Positions 27,181-35,522 of a DNA stretch of 64,000 nt are shown here, in pieces. Position 1 is the first letter of the stretch; each line of letters opens with the position of its first letter. The DNA is from Streptomyces sp. NBC_00286 (lineage in GTDB: Bacteria > Actinomycetota > Actinomycetes > Streptomycetales > Streptomycetaceae): positions 558,001 to 622,000 of the forward strand of contig NZ_CP108054.1 of NCBI RefSeq assembly GCF_036173125.1, read 5' to 3'. The position numbers and the translations under genes are program-made. The notes under the pieces are model-generated. The model was not told the DNA's origin and ran no database searches. It was given only the letters and a program-made list of their open reading frames with translations.

Positions 27181-27571
27181 TGAGCGAGCGGACCTCAGGG
27201 GCCGCCGTGCTCGTGGAGGACGACGGGCCGGTAAGGGTACTGACGCTTCATCAGCCCGGTCGCCACAACGCCCTGAACCTGACCGGCCGCCAGGAACTGC
27301 TCACCGCACTGCGGGATGCGTCGCGCGACGAGCGGTGCCGGGCAGTGGTGCTGAGCGGCGCGGGCGGCAGCTTCTGCGCGGGCGGCGGCATCCGCTCCAT
27401 GACACCCGTCCCGGGGGAGTCCGCCGCGAGGATGGAGGTGGACGCGGGCACCGTACGAGCGATCGTCGGGACCCCAAGCCCGTGCGCGCCTGGCACAGCA
27501 GGTACGACAAGGTCGAGGAGAAACTTATGGCGAGGCCCGGCTTTCCTCCCCGGACCCCGAAGGGCGAGCGG
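27181..27571 (+). pseudogene. Truncated second enoyl-CoA hydratase joined to an unidentified gene end
   Basis: From GTG 27181 about 98 residues match the crotonase N-terminal half (RVLTLHQPGRHNALNLTGRQ, then SGAGGSFCAGGGIRS), ending at VRAIVGT near 27475. The GGxE catalytic half is missing. In a different frame the next bases encode VRAWHSRYDKVEEKLMARPG and FPPRTPKGERVNV, which looks like the C-terminal end of another protein that I cannot name. The simplest reading is a deletion that fused two genes out of frame. It is unlikely to be functional. Confidence 0.65.
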
Positions 27572-28879
27572 GTGAACGTGGCAGACGCCGAGCGGATGAC
27601 AGGCGCCGAGCGGATGGCAGATGCCGAGCGGACGGAACAATCCGAACCGGGACCCAGCGGTCACGACGCGGCCAAGCCGGCCGGACCACTGGCGGGCATC
27701 ACGGTGGTGTCCCTGGAGCAGGCGGTGGCGGCTCCCATCTGCACCCGCACCCTCGGTGACTTCGGTGCTCGGGTGATCAAGGTGGAGAACCCGGAAGGCG
27801 GTGACTTCGCCCGGCACTACGACGACGTGGTGGGCGGCATGGCGGCGCACTTCGTATGGGTCAACCGGGGCAAGGAGTCGGTCACGCTGAACCTGAAGGA
27901 TCCGGCCGGGATGGCGGTACTCCACCGGTTGCTCGACCGCGCCGATGTGATGGTCTCCAATCTTGCTCCCGGTGCCACGGCGAGGCTCGGTATCGCGCCC
28001 GCCGACCTGGCCGTCAGCCACCCGGAACTCATCGCCGTGGAGATCGACGGCTACGGGCCGGGAGGCCCGCTGTCCCACAAGCGCGCTTACGATCTGCTGG
28101 CCCAGGCCGAGTCGGGCGCATGCGCGATGACAGGCTTTCCCGGTGCGCCGGCCAAGCCGGGTCCGCCGATGGCCGACGTGTGCACCGGCCTGTATGCCGC
28201 GTTGTCGGTTCTGGCGCTGCTCTGCGGCAAGGAGCGCGGCCATGGTCGCGGCGCCGCCGCGGTCGCGGTGAGCCTGTTCGACACGATGACGGAGTTGATG
28301 GGGTATCAGCTCACCTACACGCTGCACACGGGTGTGGACCAGCAGCCGGTCGGCATGGGCTCGCCCGCGGTGGCGCCGTACGGCGCCTACCGCACAGCGG
28401 ACGGCCAGACCGTCGTCCTGGGCACGACGAACGACCGCGAATGGCGGCGCTTCGCGCGTGACCTTCTCGGCCGGCCCGACCTGGCCGACGACGAACGCTT
28501 TCGTACCACCTCCGGCCGGGTCGCGCACCGTGAGTTCCTGGACGCGGAGATCGCCGACTGGTGTGCACGCCATGACCTGACGCAGGTGCAGAGCGACGCG
28601 GATGCCGCAGGTATCGGGAATGCCCGGTTCAACACACCGAGCGAGGTCATAGCCCATCCGCATCTGATGGCCCGCGACCGGTGGCGCCGGATCGACACGC
28701 CTCACGGTCAGGTACCCGCTCTGCTTCCACCTCCGGTCATCGCAGGCTACGAGCCACCGATGGGTGGGGTCCCCGCACTCGGTCAGCACACCGACGCCCT
28801 GCTCACCGAACTCGGCGTCACCGAGGACGACATCGCTGTGCTGCGCGCACAAGGCGCGGTGGCCCCGACTCCTCGCTGA
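27572..28879 (+). CDS. CoA-transferase family III (CaiB/BaiF) protein
   Basis: 435 residues. After a repetitive AERM-rich leader (about 45 residues; three AER repeats) the CaiB fold begins with LAGITVVSLEQAVAAPICTRTLGDFGARVIKVENPEGGDFARHYD. Motifs include WVNRGKESVTLNLKDP, GYGPGGPLSHKRAYDLLAQAE and KPGPPMADVCTGLYAALSVL, whose Asp is the expected acyl-carrying residue. It probably moves CoA between a donor thioester and a free acid of this pathway. The start is uncertain: GTG 27572, GTG 27578 and ATG 27597 are all in frame, and the leader is low complexity. Confidence 0.85.
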   Translation: MNVADAERMTGAERMADAERTEQSEPGPSGHDAAKPAGPLAGITVVSLEQAVAAPICTRTLGDFGARVIKVENPEGGDFARHYDDVVGGMAAHFVWVNRGKESVTLNLKDPAGMAVLHRLLDRADVMVSNLAPGATARLGIAPADLAVSHPELIAVEIDGYGPGGPLSHKRAYDLLAQAESGACAMTGFPGAPAKPGPPMADVCTGLYAALSVLALLCGKERGHGRGAAAVAVSLFDTMTELMGYQLTYTLHTGVDQQPVGMGSPAVAPYGAYRTADGQTVVLGTTNDREWRRFARDLLGRPDLADDERFRTTSGRVAHREFLDAEIADWCARHDLTQVQSDADAAGIGNARFNTPSEVIAHPHLMARDRWRRIDTPHGQVPALLPPPVIAGYEPPMGGVPALGQHTDALLTELGVTEDDIAVLRAQGAVAPTPR

Positions 28880-29117
28880 GGTGCAGGCCGACCGTCGCCA
28901 GCAGCAAGAGGCCACCCACGGACAGCGGCTACAACGAAGCGCTGATCTGATCCGCTCCGCCCCGGAGAGCGAACTCCCGCTGGTGCACATACGAGGCGTA
29001 GGCCGCGACACCGGCAACGACCAGTGCACACAGCGGCCGGATCCAGGTGTCGAGATCGAAGCCCCGGCTCCCGACGTCCCCCTCCGGCGGCCCCGTGGCA
29101 TCACTCGTCGAAGCCAC
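28862..29117 (-). pseudogene. Remnant of a DUF2637-type membrane protein with an amber codon
   Basis: Read leftward: DLDTWIRPLCALVVAGVAAYASYVHQREFALRGGADQISASL, then TAG, then PLSVGGLLLLATVGLHLSEE. DUF2637 proteins read AYASY-HQR-FAL-GGAD... followed by WPLSVDGLLLLATVGL, so TAG has replaced the Trp codon TGG. The frame breaks again soon after. Such proteins are common on Streptomyces mobile and plasmid-derived elements. The proposed GTG start at 29117 is approximate. Confidence 0.65.
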
Positions 29118-29262
29118 CGCCCGGCACCCGCCCCAGTGCGCAAAGCGTGCACACTTCCGCGGGAACTCCCGGGTAGAAGCGGGATTCGCCGCGACGAACT
29201 TGTTCACAATCCAGGAGATCTTGGAACGTTCCTGGTGGCAGCCTGTTCCGTACCCTGGCGGC

Positions 29263-30174
29263 ATGCGCATGCGCCCCACTTTGAACTGGACCCCTACTGA
29301 GGGCCTGCCGCCGGGCACCACGGACCTGGAGCCGGTCGCCGGTGCGCTTGGCATCGGCGGTGTACTGGTGCTCAGCGGGGCGGGCATCTCCACGGAGTCG
29401 GGCATCCCCGACTACCGGGGCGAGGGCGGAAGCCTGAGCCGGCACACCCCGATGACCTACCAGGACTTCACCACCAGTGCCCAGGCCCGGCGTCGGTACT
29501 GGGCGCGCAGCCACCTCGGCTGGCGTACCTTCGGCCGCGCCCGCCCCAACGCCGGACACCGGGCCGTGACCGCGTTCGGGCGGCTCGGCCTGCTCTCCGG
29601 TGTGATCACCCAGAACGTCGACGGCCTGCACCAGGCCGCCGGCAGCGAGGGCGTCGTGGAACTCCACGGGAGCCTGGAGCGGGTCGCCTGCCTTTCCTGC
29701 GGCGCCTTCAGCCCGCGCCGCGAACTCGCCCGGCGACTTCAGGAGGCCAATGCGGGCTTCGAGCCGGTGGCCTCCGCAATCAACCCGGACGGCGACGCCG
29801 ACCTCACCGACGAGCAGGTCGAGGGCTTCCGCGTGGTGCCCTGCGCGGTGTGCGGCGGCATCCTCAAACCGGACGTGGTGTTCTTCGGCGAGGCCGTTCC
29901 GCCGCCGCGCGTCGAGCACTGCCGCCAGCTGGTCCGCGAGGCGAGCTCGCTGCTGGTCCTGGGCTCCTCACTGACGGTGATGTCCGGGCTCCGGTTCGTC
30001 CGCCAGGCAGCGCAGACCGGGAAACCGGTGCTGATCGTCAACCGGGACCCGACCCGGGGCGACCGGCACGCCGTCACCCGGGTCGCACTCCCGCTGGGAA
30101 CAGCCCTCACCGCCGTGGCCGGCCGACTGGGCATCCCCATTGACGACGAGGCGACGGCCCGGGCGAAGGAGTGA
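29263..30174 (+). CDS. Sir2-family NAD-dependent protein deacylase
   Basis: 303 residues. [21 protein letters not shown] is the NAD-binding motif, [12 protein letters not shown] and [16 protein letters not shown] carry the catalytic His and first zinc Cys pair, and [19 protein letters not shown] the second. [12 protein letters not shown] and [12 protein letters not shown] complete the Rossmann part. It should remove acyl groups from lysines using NAD+. Two in-frame ATGs (29263, 29269) exist; no clear ribosome binding site is seen. In this neighbourhood it might control acylated metabolic enzymes (inference). Confidence 0.92.
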   Translation: MRMRPTLNWTPTEGLPPGTTDLEPVAGALGIGGVLVLSGAGISTESGIPDYRGEGGSLSRHTPMTYQDFTTSAQARRRYWARSHLGWRTFGRARPNAGHRAVTAFGRLGLLSGVITQNVDGLHQAAGSEGVVELHGSLERVACLSCGAFSPRRELARRLQEANAGFEPVASAINPDGDADLTDEQVEGFRVVPCAVCGGILKPDVVFFGEAVPPPRVEHCRQLVREASSLLVLGSSLTVMSGLRFVRQAAQTGKPVLIVNRDPTRGDRHAVTRVALPLGTALTAVAGRLGIPIDDEATARAKE

Positions 30175-30231
30175 CGGTGACGGGCCGTCACCGGAGTGCA
30201 TCGCGGCAGCCCTTCTTGCCGCCCTGGCTGA

Positions 30232-30452
30232 TCACGACCTGGCTGCGACGGAAGATGTCGACTGACAAGCGATCCCTCCTGGGCTGCTGACGACGCCGGC
30301 CCCTGCGAGCGCTTGGCGATCTCCGCCATCCGGGCCACACCGCCCTCCTGAAGGGCGGGGCGGAGGTGGCTGATGAGGCGGACCACCTCGTCGTGTTCCT
30401 GGGTCAGTTCGTCGATGGTTTCCAGGGACTGGCAGCCGCAGTACTCGCACAC
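30232..30452 (-). pseudogene. Truncated hemerythrin-like protein
   Basis: Read leftward from GTG 30452: CEYCGCQSLETIDELTQEHD, then EVVRLISHLRPALQEGGVARMAEIAKR. This is the first 50 residues of an HHE hemerythrin-like protein with the CEYCGC opener and the first His-containing motif. After IAKR the family resemblance stops and the frame runs on into sequence antisense to the sirtuin gene. The later iron ligands (HxxxE repeats) are missing, so it should not bind a di-iron site. Confidence 0.6.
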
Positions 30453-30498
30453 CGGTCTTCTCCTTGATCCTCGACCTGTCGTTGCCGTCCGCTCGCCG

Positions 30499-31782
30499 TC
30501 AGGCAATGGTGCCCGCGGTGCGGTGCCCGCGCGGGCGGCCGGCCCGCTGCTTGCGCTCGCCGCCCTCGGCCGCGGCGCGCACCCCGGTGAGGGTGTACGC
30601 CAGCGCGGCGGCGGCCACGATCGCGAGCAAAGCGAGGCCGATCGCGTACGACTCGTACGCCCCGTACAGCGAGCCCATGACCAGCGGCGGCAGGAAGCCG
30701 CCCAGGCCGCCCGCGGCGCCGACGACGCCGGTGACCGAACCGACCTGGTTGGCCGGGGTCAGCAGGGCCACCAGGGCGAAGGTCGCTCCGCTGCCCGCGC
30801 CGAGCGCGGCGGCCATGGCCAGGAAGGCGATGGTGCCCACCGGAGCCAGCGACGGACTGAACGACTGCACGACCGCCCCGGCCACGACCACCGCCAACGA
30901 GCCGGCCAGCACCCGGGCCGGGCCCAGGCGGTCCGACAGCCAGCCGCCCACCGGGCGCATCGCCACGGCGAGGAGTACGAACCCGGCCATGCGGTTCGCG
31001 GCGTCGGCCTGGGTCAGGCCGTAGCCGGTCTTGAGGTAGGTGGGCAGGTAGACGGAGAAGGCGACGTAGCCGCCGAACGCGACCGCGTACAGCGCGGACG
31101 CCTGCCAGGTGATGGGCAGCCGGGCGGTGGCGGCCAGCCGGCGGGCCAGCGGCTGGGTGGGCACGGTGCGGCCGGGGGCATCCCGCAGCAGCAGCGCGGC
31201 GGCCACCGCGTACACGCCCAGGACCGCGGCGGTGATCAGGAAGGGGGTTGACATGCTGCCCGCGTCGACCAGCTTCACGGTGGTCAGGGCGCTGATCGCG
31301 GTGCCGCCCATGCCTGCGCCGAAGACACCGATGGCGAGCCCGCGCCGCTGGGGCGGGAACCAGGCGCTGACGAGCGGCACGCCGACGGCGAACGCGGTGC
31401 CGCCGATGCCGAGGAAGAAGCCGCCGACCAGCAGCGCGGGCAGGGAGGAGTGCCCGGCCAAGCCGAGGTAGAGCACCGGCACGATGGTGGCCGCCGACAC
31501 GATCGGGAACATGACCCGTCCACCGAACCGGTCGGTCAGGGCTCCGACCGGGATGCGTCCCAGCGAGCCGACCACGACCGGCACTGCCACCAGCAGCGAC
31601 TGCTCGAACGACGACAGGTCGAGGCCGTCCTTGAACCGGGGGCCGAGCGGGCTGAGCAGCGCCCACGCCCAGAAGTTCACGGCGAAGCCGACCGTGGCCA
31701 GAGTCAGCATCAGCCACGCCCGGCCGGACACCGGCGCACTCGACGGTGAACTCCCACTCTTCGACCTCAACGGCTGGACCAT
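30499..31782 (-). CDS. narK: NarK-type nitrate/nitrite transporter (MFS)
   Basis: 427-residue major facilitator protein with 12 hydrophobic segments. Near the N-terminus NFWAWALLSPLGPRFKDGLDLSSFEQSLLVAVPVVVGSLGRIPVGALTDRFGG matches the NarK/NasA pattern, as do GIGGTAFAVGVPLVSAWFPPQRRGLAIGVFGAGMGG and the later TGVVGAAGGLGGFLPP nitrate-signature segment. ATG 31782 follows AAGGGA; the longer frame adds repeats. It probably supplies nitrate to, or removes nitrite from, the NarGHJI enzyme encoded 4 kb away. The C-terminus is basic and soluble. Confidence 0.9.
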   Translation of the reverse strand: MVQPLRSKSGSSPSSAPVSGRAWLMLTLATVGFAVNFWAWALLSPLGPRFKDGLDLSSFEQSLLVAVPVVVGSLGRIPVGALTDRFGGRVMFPIVSAATIVPVLYLGLAGHSSLPALLVGGFFLGIGGTAFAVGVPLVSAWFPPQRRGLAIGVFGAGMGGTAISALTTVKLVDAGSMSTPFLITAAVLGVYAVAAALLLRDAPGRTVPTQPLARRLAATARLPITWQASALYAVAFGGYVAFSVYLPTYLKTGYGLTQADAANRMAGFVLLAVAMRPVGGWLSDRLGPARVLAGSLAVVVAGAVVQSFSPSLAPVGTIAFLAMAAALGAGSGATFALVALLTPANQVGSVTGVVGAAGGLGGFLPPLVMGSLYGAYESYAIGLALLAIVAAAALAYTLTGVRAAAEGGERKQRAGRPRGHRTAGTIA

Positions 31783-31797
31783 GTTGTCCGTCCCTTT

Positions 31798-31838
31798 CCT
31801 CTTCACGGTGGTACGGCTCCTCTTCACGGTGGTACGGC
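31798..31838. repeat. 21-bp direct repeat upstream of narK
   Basis: Two copies of CCTCTTCACGGTGGTACGGC, 31798-31817 and 31819-31838, one helical double-turn apart and starting 15 bases before the narK start codon. Placement suggests operator or leader function; I cannot assign a regulator. Confidence 0.6.
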
Positions 31839-32038
31839 GCCACCCGGAACGCACGTGCACCGCAGGCCCCTTGCCTGCGGAACGGCATCCCAGAACCACT
31901 GTCCGCATCACGGCTCACCGGAGGCATGGGCCATGAGTCCCTGCCGACGGACAGACGGTCCCGAGGTATGGAGCCGGCAATCCCTCCGTACGGCCCCTTG
32001 CGTCAGCTGCCCGCACGGCTTCCGCGGAACAACGGCAG

Positions 32039-32075
32039 CCGGCGGGCCTCCTCGCACGGCGAGGAGGCCCGCCGG
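32039..32075. terminator. Strong 16-bp inverted repeat in a divergent spacer
   Basis: CCGGCGGGCCTCCTCG (32039-32054), 5-base loop, CGAGGAGGCCCGCCGG (32060-32075), a perfect stem. It looks like a terminator but lies upstream of both flanking genes (narK leftward, PNPOx gene rightward), so it may be left from a lost gene or insulate the two promoters. Confidence 0.55.
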
Positions 32076-32079
32076 GGTA

Positions 32080-32093
32080 GGGCCGGTCGGCCC
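32080..32093. promoter_or_regulatory. GGGCCNNNNGGCCC box (perfect) before the PNPOx gene
   Basis: GGGCCGGTCGGCCC, embedded in a longer 26-base palindrome (32074-32099), 35 bases before the start codon at 32129. Same motif as 13 other sites in the window. Confidence 0.75.
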
Positions 32094-32128
32094 TACCCCC
32101 ACAGGACGGCTGCGGTGACGATGGACTG

Positions 32129-32551
32129 ATGTTCCAGAATGACGCCTTTCGCGCACTCGACCGGCAGGAGAGCCTGCGCCTGCTGGCCAAGGTGCCGGTC
32201 GGCCGCGTGGTCTACACCCGGCAGGCGCTGCCCGCGGTCCTCCCCGTCAACTTCTCGCTGGACACGGACGCCTCCGTCCTGCTGCGCACCTCGCCGGACT
32301 CGGACCTCGTACGCGCCATCGACGGCGTCGTCGTAGCCTTCGAGGCGGACGAGTTCGACGCGGCGACCCGGTCCGGCTGGAGCGTGGTCGTCACCGGCCG
32401 GGCCGCCGTAGTGACCGACCCGGCCGAGCACGAGCGGCTGTCGCAGGCCGGCCCAGCATCGTGGATGCCCCTGCGGGAAGCGGTGTTCGTACGGATCGAG
32501 TCCGAGATGGTCACCGGACGCGAACTCAGGGGGACGCGCGGCACGCAGTGA
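32129..32551 (+). CDS. PNPOx-fold flavin-nucleotide-binding protein
   Basis: 140 residues, split-barrel fold of the pyridoxamine-phosphate-oxidase-like superfamily. The pattern ESLRLLAKVPVGRVVYTRQALPAVLPVNFSLD followed by VVVAFEADEFDAATRSGWSVVVTGRAAVVTD and a C-terminal FVRIESEMVTGREL is shared with actinobacterial dormancy-associated members. It is probably a cytoplasmic flavin-binding reductase; the substrate is unknown. A truncated near-identical copy lies at 10.3 kb, and a helix-turn-helix-fused relative at 47 kb. A perfect GGGCCNNNNGGCCC box lies just upstream. Confidence 0.85.
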   Translation: MFQNDAFRALDRQESLRLLAKVPVGRVVYTRQALPAVLPVNFSLDTDASVLLRTSPDSDLVRAIDGVVVAFEADEFDAATRSGWSVVVTGRAAVVTDPAEHERLSQAGPASWMPLREAVFVRIESEMVTGRELRGTRGTQ

Positions 32552-32745
32552 AGCGTGGCGCGTCCCGCCGCAGCCCGCCGCACGGACTGGGCGCGAGCCG
32601 ACCGTGCGGAGTCAGTCCGTCGGCTCCGACCTTGTATCGGTCCTCATGTGCGGAGTCTCCGGCTCCGGCCCTGTGACGGTCCCAGGCACGAGATGTGCGG
32701 ATGCACGGGGCGTACGGCCACCGTCCGGGCCGTAGCCGAAACGGA

Positions 32746-34143
32746 TCAGCATCTGCGGATGGCATCGTTTGTCTCGCGGGAGGGCCGTCGCGGCCCGCAG
32801 GTCGGACCATTCCATGGCCTGGTGCAGGAGTGAGGTCCGCACCCCGTGTGCGGTGGCCGTGAGGATCGGGGCGGCCCTTGGCGTGGGCGATGCCGTGACC
32901 AGCCGCGGCGAGCATCACCACCACGAACAGGGCGAGTTTGGTGGCGAGGGTGCGGCCGTAGCAACGCGGCCAGTTCCCGCTGGTAGGGGAAGGAGCCAGG
33001 GACGTAGCCGCACCAGGGCTCCTCGGCGTACGGGTCGCCGGTGACGCCGTACGCTCGCGACCGTGACCCGCCGCAGACCCGGCGGAACTCACACGCCCCG
33101 CACCGGCCGCCGAGCCGGTCGGCGTCCCGCAGCCCGGTGAACAGCTCGGAGGTGCGGTAGATCTCCGTCAGCGGTGTCTCGCGGACGCTTCCGGCGCCCA
33201 GCGGCAGGAAGCCGCTGGGGTGCACGGTGCCGGTGTGGGAGACGAAGACGAAGCCGCGCCCCGCGTTGACGTCGAGCGGCGGTCGCCGTACCCGGCGCGT
33301 CCCCGCGTCCAGGCCCAGCTCGGCGGCACGGACTGTCAACTCCCGGTAGAGCGGCCCGAGTTCGAGTGCCTCGACGTGGTCGTCGCCGGTGGCGGCAAGG
33401 ATCTGCCGTTGCAGGGCGACGCGGCGGAAGTGGTGGGCCTCGGTGGTCTTGGCGGGCACGGACAGGCCTACGTCGTAGACGAAGTTGAGGACGTCCTCCA
33501 CCTCGTCCGGGGTGAGTACGCCGAGGCTGCGGCCACGGCCGGTGGGCACCAGGAAGAAGGCGCTCCACAGCATCGCCCCGTGCTCGGCGACCAGGCGGAC
33601 GATTTCGGGAAGATCGTGCAGGTTGTGCCGGGCGACCGTGGTGTTGATCTGGACCCTCATGCCGAGGGCGCGGGCAGCGTCCCAGGCGTCCATCGTCCAG
33701 CGGAACACCCCTGGCACCCCACGGAAGGTGTCGTGGATCTCGGCGGTGGAGCCGTCAAGGCTCAGCGAGAGCCCGGCCGCGCCTGCCGCGTGCAGGTCAC
33801 GCAGCCGCTCCGCGGTGAGCGTCGGCGTACCGGACGGGGACACCGCAACCCGGACGCCGACCTCCTGGCCGTACGCGATGCGCTCGTTGAGGTCGGGCCG
33901 CTGGAACGGATCACCGCCGGTGATCACGAACAGTGGGGCGGGCCGGCCGAACGCGGCCACCTGGCGCAGCAGGTCCCGCGCGGCGGCGGTGTCCAGCTCG
34001 CGCGGGTCGCGGTCGGGCACCGCCTCGGCGCGGCAGTGCAGGCAGGCCAGCGGGCAGGCCCGGGTGGACTCCCAGATGACGATGAAGGGCCGTTCCCCGG
34101 CGTCGTGCCGCTGGCGTCGGATGGCCTGGGCAGTGGCGTTCAT
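32746..34143 (-). CDS. Radical SAM/SPASM protein
   Basis: 465 residues as read. The radical SAM cluster is TRACPLACLHCRAE (CxxxCxxC), followed by FVITGGDPFQRPDL and LSLSLDGSTAEIHDTFRG. The SPASM-type auxiliary cluster region is GGRCGACEFRRVCGGSRSRAYG with PWCGYVP. It resembles family TIGR04053 and the heme-modifying NirJ/AhbD group, so heme or peptide modification is likely; beside nitrate genes a heme role is tempting but unproven. After PYQREL about 70 arginine/proline-rich residues follow that do not look like the family, so the 3' end has probably been rearranged. Confidence 0.8.
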   Translation of the reverse strand: MNATAQAIRRQRHDAGERPFIVIWESTRACPLACLHCRAEAVPDRDPRELDTAAARDLLRQVAAFGRPAPLFVITGGDPFQRPDLNERIAYGQEVGVRVAVSPSGTPTLTAERLRDLHAAGAAGLSLSLDGSTAEIHDTFRGVPGVFRWTMDAWDAARALGMRVQINTTVARHNLHDLPEIVRLVAEHGAMLWSAFFLVPTGRGRSLGVLTPDEVEDVLNFVYDVGLSVPAKTTEAHHFRRVALQRQILAATGDDHVEALELGPLYRELTVRAAELGLDAGTRRVRRPPLDVNAGRGFVFVSHTGTVHPSGFLPLGAGSVRETPLTEIYRTSELFTGLRDADRLGGRCGACEFRRVCGGSRSRAYGVTGDPYAEEPWCGYVPGSFPYQRELAALLRPHPRHQTRPVRGGDARRGWSRHRPRQGPPRSSRPPHTGCGPHSCTRPWNGPTCGPRRPSRETNDAIRRC

Positions 34144-34250
34144 CGCGCGGCCCTTCCCAGCGCCCTGAGGCTGCGTCCGGCCACCCTGGAGTCAGGGCAG
34201 ACCAGGCGGGCAACGTCCGCGCGCCGCCGGGAAGCCGGGGTAACGACGGG

Positions 34251-35084
34251 TTAGCGGTGGCTGAGCCGCAGCCGCCAGGTTTCGGGGCCGCGTTCCAGGT
34301 ACTCCACGGCGAAGGCTCCCGGGCTGCGCTGTTCGATCTGCGCGAGCAACGGCACCAGGTCGTGCGGGGCGACCAGCACCATCGCGGTGCCCGCCGGAAC
34401 GGCGTCCAGCGCGCCGAAGACCGTGGCGTGGCGCAGGGCGTGCGGAACCTCCGTCACGTCCAGTTCGGGTACGGCCGTCTCCTCCGCGCCGCCGCAGCCG
34501 CATACCCCGCCGCAGCCGCCGGTCTCCTCGGTCTGCCTTTCTCGCATGTCCTGTCCTTCCTCGATGTCCTGATCTTCTTGGGCACTCCTGTTGCCCGTGT
34601 CGGTGGCGAGCCGGTGGTGCATGTCCGCCAGCAGCGCGGCCAGGGAAACCTCGGGCGTCATGGCGAGCAGCGGCAGCACGAGGCCGTTCTCCTTGGCCAC
34701 GTGTTCTTCGAAGAGCACCTGCAGGGCCCGCGCGTCGGCCGCCGCACCAGCTGGGCCGGGTGCGGCACGCAGGGCGTCGACGAGCGCGGTGAGGCAACGG
34801 TGCTCGCCGATCAGACTCTCGATCAGCAGGCGGGCCTCGGGCATGCCGTGCGCGACGGGGTAGAGGGCGGCTTCCTCGGCTGCGGCGTGCGGCAGCAGCG
34901 AACGGTCGCAGAAGGCCACCAGCCCGGCGTGGATCTTCTCCGCGGCGCTCGGGTCGCGGTCCACGGCGGTGAGCAGCAACTTCACCCGCCCGGCCAGCTC
35001 CCCGGCCAAGCGGGCGTGATGCGCCTCGGCGCCTTCAAGGGCCGTGGCCTCCTCGGGAGCCGAGGCAAGGGTGAGCACGCTCAT
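34251..35084 (-). CDS. Hemerythrin-like domain joined to DUF2249 by a cysteine-rich linker
   Basis: 277 residues. Residues about 15-165 form an HHE four-helix bundle with histidines and acids typical of a di-iron site (HHARLAGELAGRV, LLPHAAAEEAALYPVAH, LIGEHRCLTALV, LFEEHVAKENGLVLPLL). A linker GGCGGVCGCGGAEE with five... cysteine-rich positions follows, then a DUF2249 domain (ELDVTEVPHALRHATVFGALDAVPAGTAMVLVAPHDLVPLLAQIE, WRLRLSHR). ATG 35084 gives MSVLTLAS. Fusions of these domains occur near denitrification genes and are thought to handle NO or oxygen. It lies divergent from narG. Confidence 0.88.
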   Translation of the reverse strand: MSVLTLASAPEEATALEGAEAHHARLAGELAGRVKLLLTAVDRDPSAAEKIHAGLVAFCDRSLLPHAAAEEAALYPVAHGMPEARLLIESLIGEHRCLTALVDALRAAPGPAGAAADARALQVLFEEHVAKENGLVLPLLAMTPEVSLAALLADMHHRLATDTGNRSAQEDQDIEEGQDMRERQTEETGGCGGVCGCGGAEETAVPELDVTEVPHALRHATVFGALDAVPAGTAMVLVAPHDLVPLLAQIEQRSPGAFAVEYLERGPETWRLRLSHR

Positions 35085-35522
35085 GACGGTGTCTCCAGCA
35101 GGTCTCGATCGGCTCGGCCGACCGGTGCGGGTGTGTATGGCCTCCCGGAGTGTCGGCACCGGAGCATTCCGGGATGCCGGCACCGGGGAGGAGGATGCCG
35201 CGCCCGGCCGCAAGGGACGGCCGGGCGCACGACCGAACCGGGCGCCACGCGCCCGCTGTACGCGCTACACCTGCGGCAGCCAGGGACGGGGGAATTGGCC
35301 GCCCGGCAGGCACGGAATGCGGTCGTACAGTCAGTTGGGCATCTGCGGTTCGATCAGTGCCCAGCATGCAACGCCGGCCTCACCCGGCTCCCCGGCCGAC
35401 CGGACCCCACCACCAGGGCCATTGGGCCCTATCACGACCGCTCAGAGGGGGCCGGAAGGTCGCCCGGCAGGGACCGCCGGACCCAGGCGCGACGCGGCGC
35501 GCGACACATAGCGTTCCGGGCC
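35085..35522. other. Divergent spacer before narG
   Basis: 438 bases without a convincing gene. It holds the perfect box at 35416-35429 and presumably the promoters of narG and the leftward hemerythrin-DUF2249 gene. Nothing else is recognised. Confidence 0.6.
35416..35429. promoter_or_regulatory. GGGCCNNNNGGCCC box (perfect) before narG
   Basis: GGGCCATTGGGCCC, 93 bases before the narG start. Likely anaerobic/dormancy control of the nar operon (inference). Confidence 0.7.

Noticed and set aside
27094..27183. 29-codon open frame between the acyl-CoA dehydrogenase and the truncated crotonase
   Set aside because: No ribosome binding site or recognisable features; likely chance in G+C-rich spacer.
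27251..29152. 633-residue leftward frame opposite the second CoA-transferase
   Set aside because: Shadow frame, though part of its span in a different frame encodes the DUF2637 remnant, which is listed separately.
29221..29262. Promoter for a leaderless sirtuin message (TACCCT near 29251)
   Set aside because: No acceptable -35 element at a normal distance, so the case is too weak.
32074..32099. Considered as a second transcription terminator
   Set aside because: The core is GGGCCGGTCGGCCC, identical in form to the other regulatory boxes and correctly placed before a gene, so a binding site is the better explanation.
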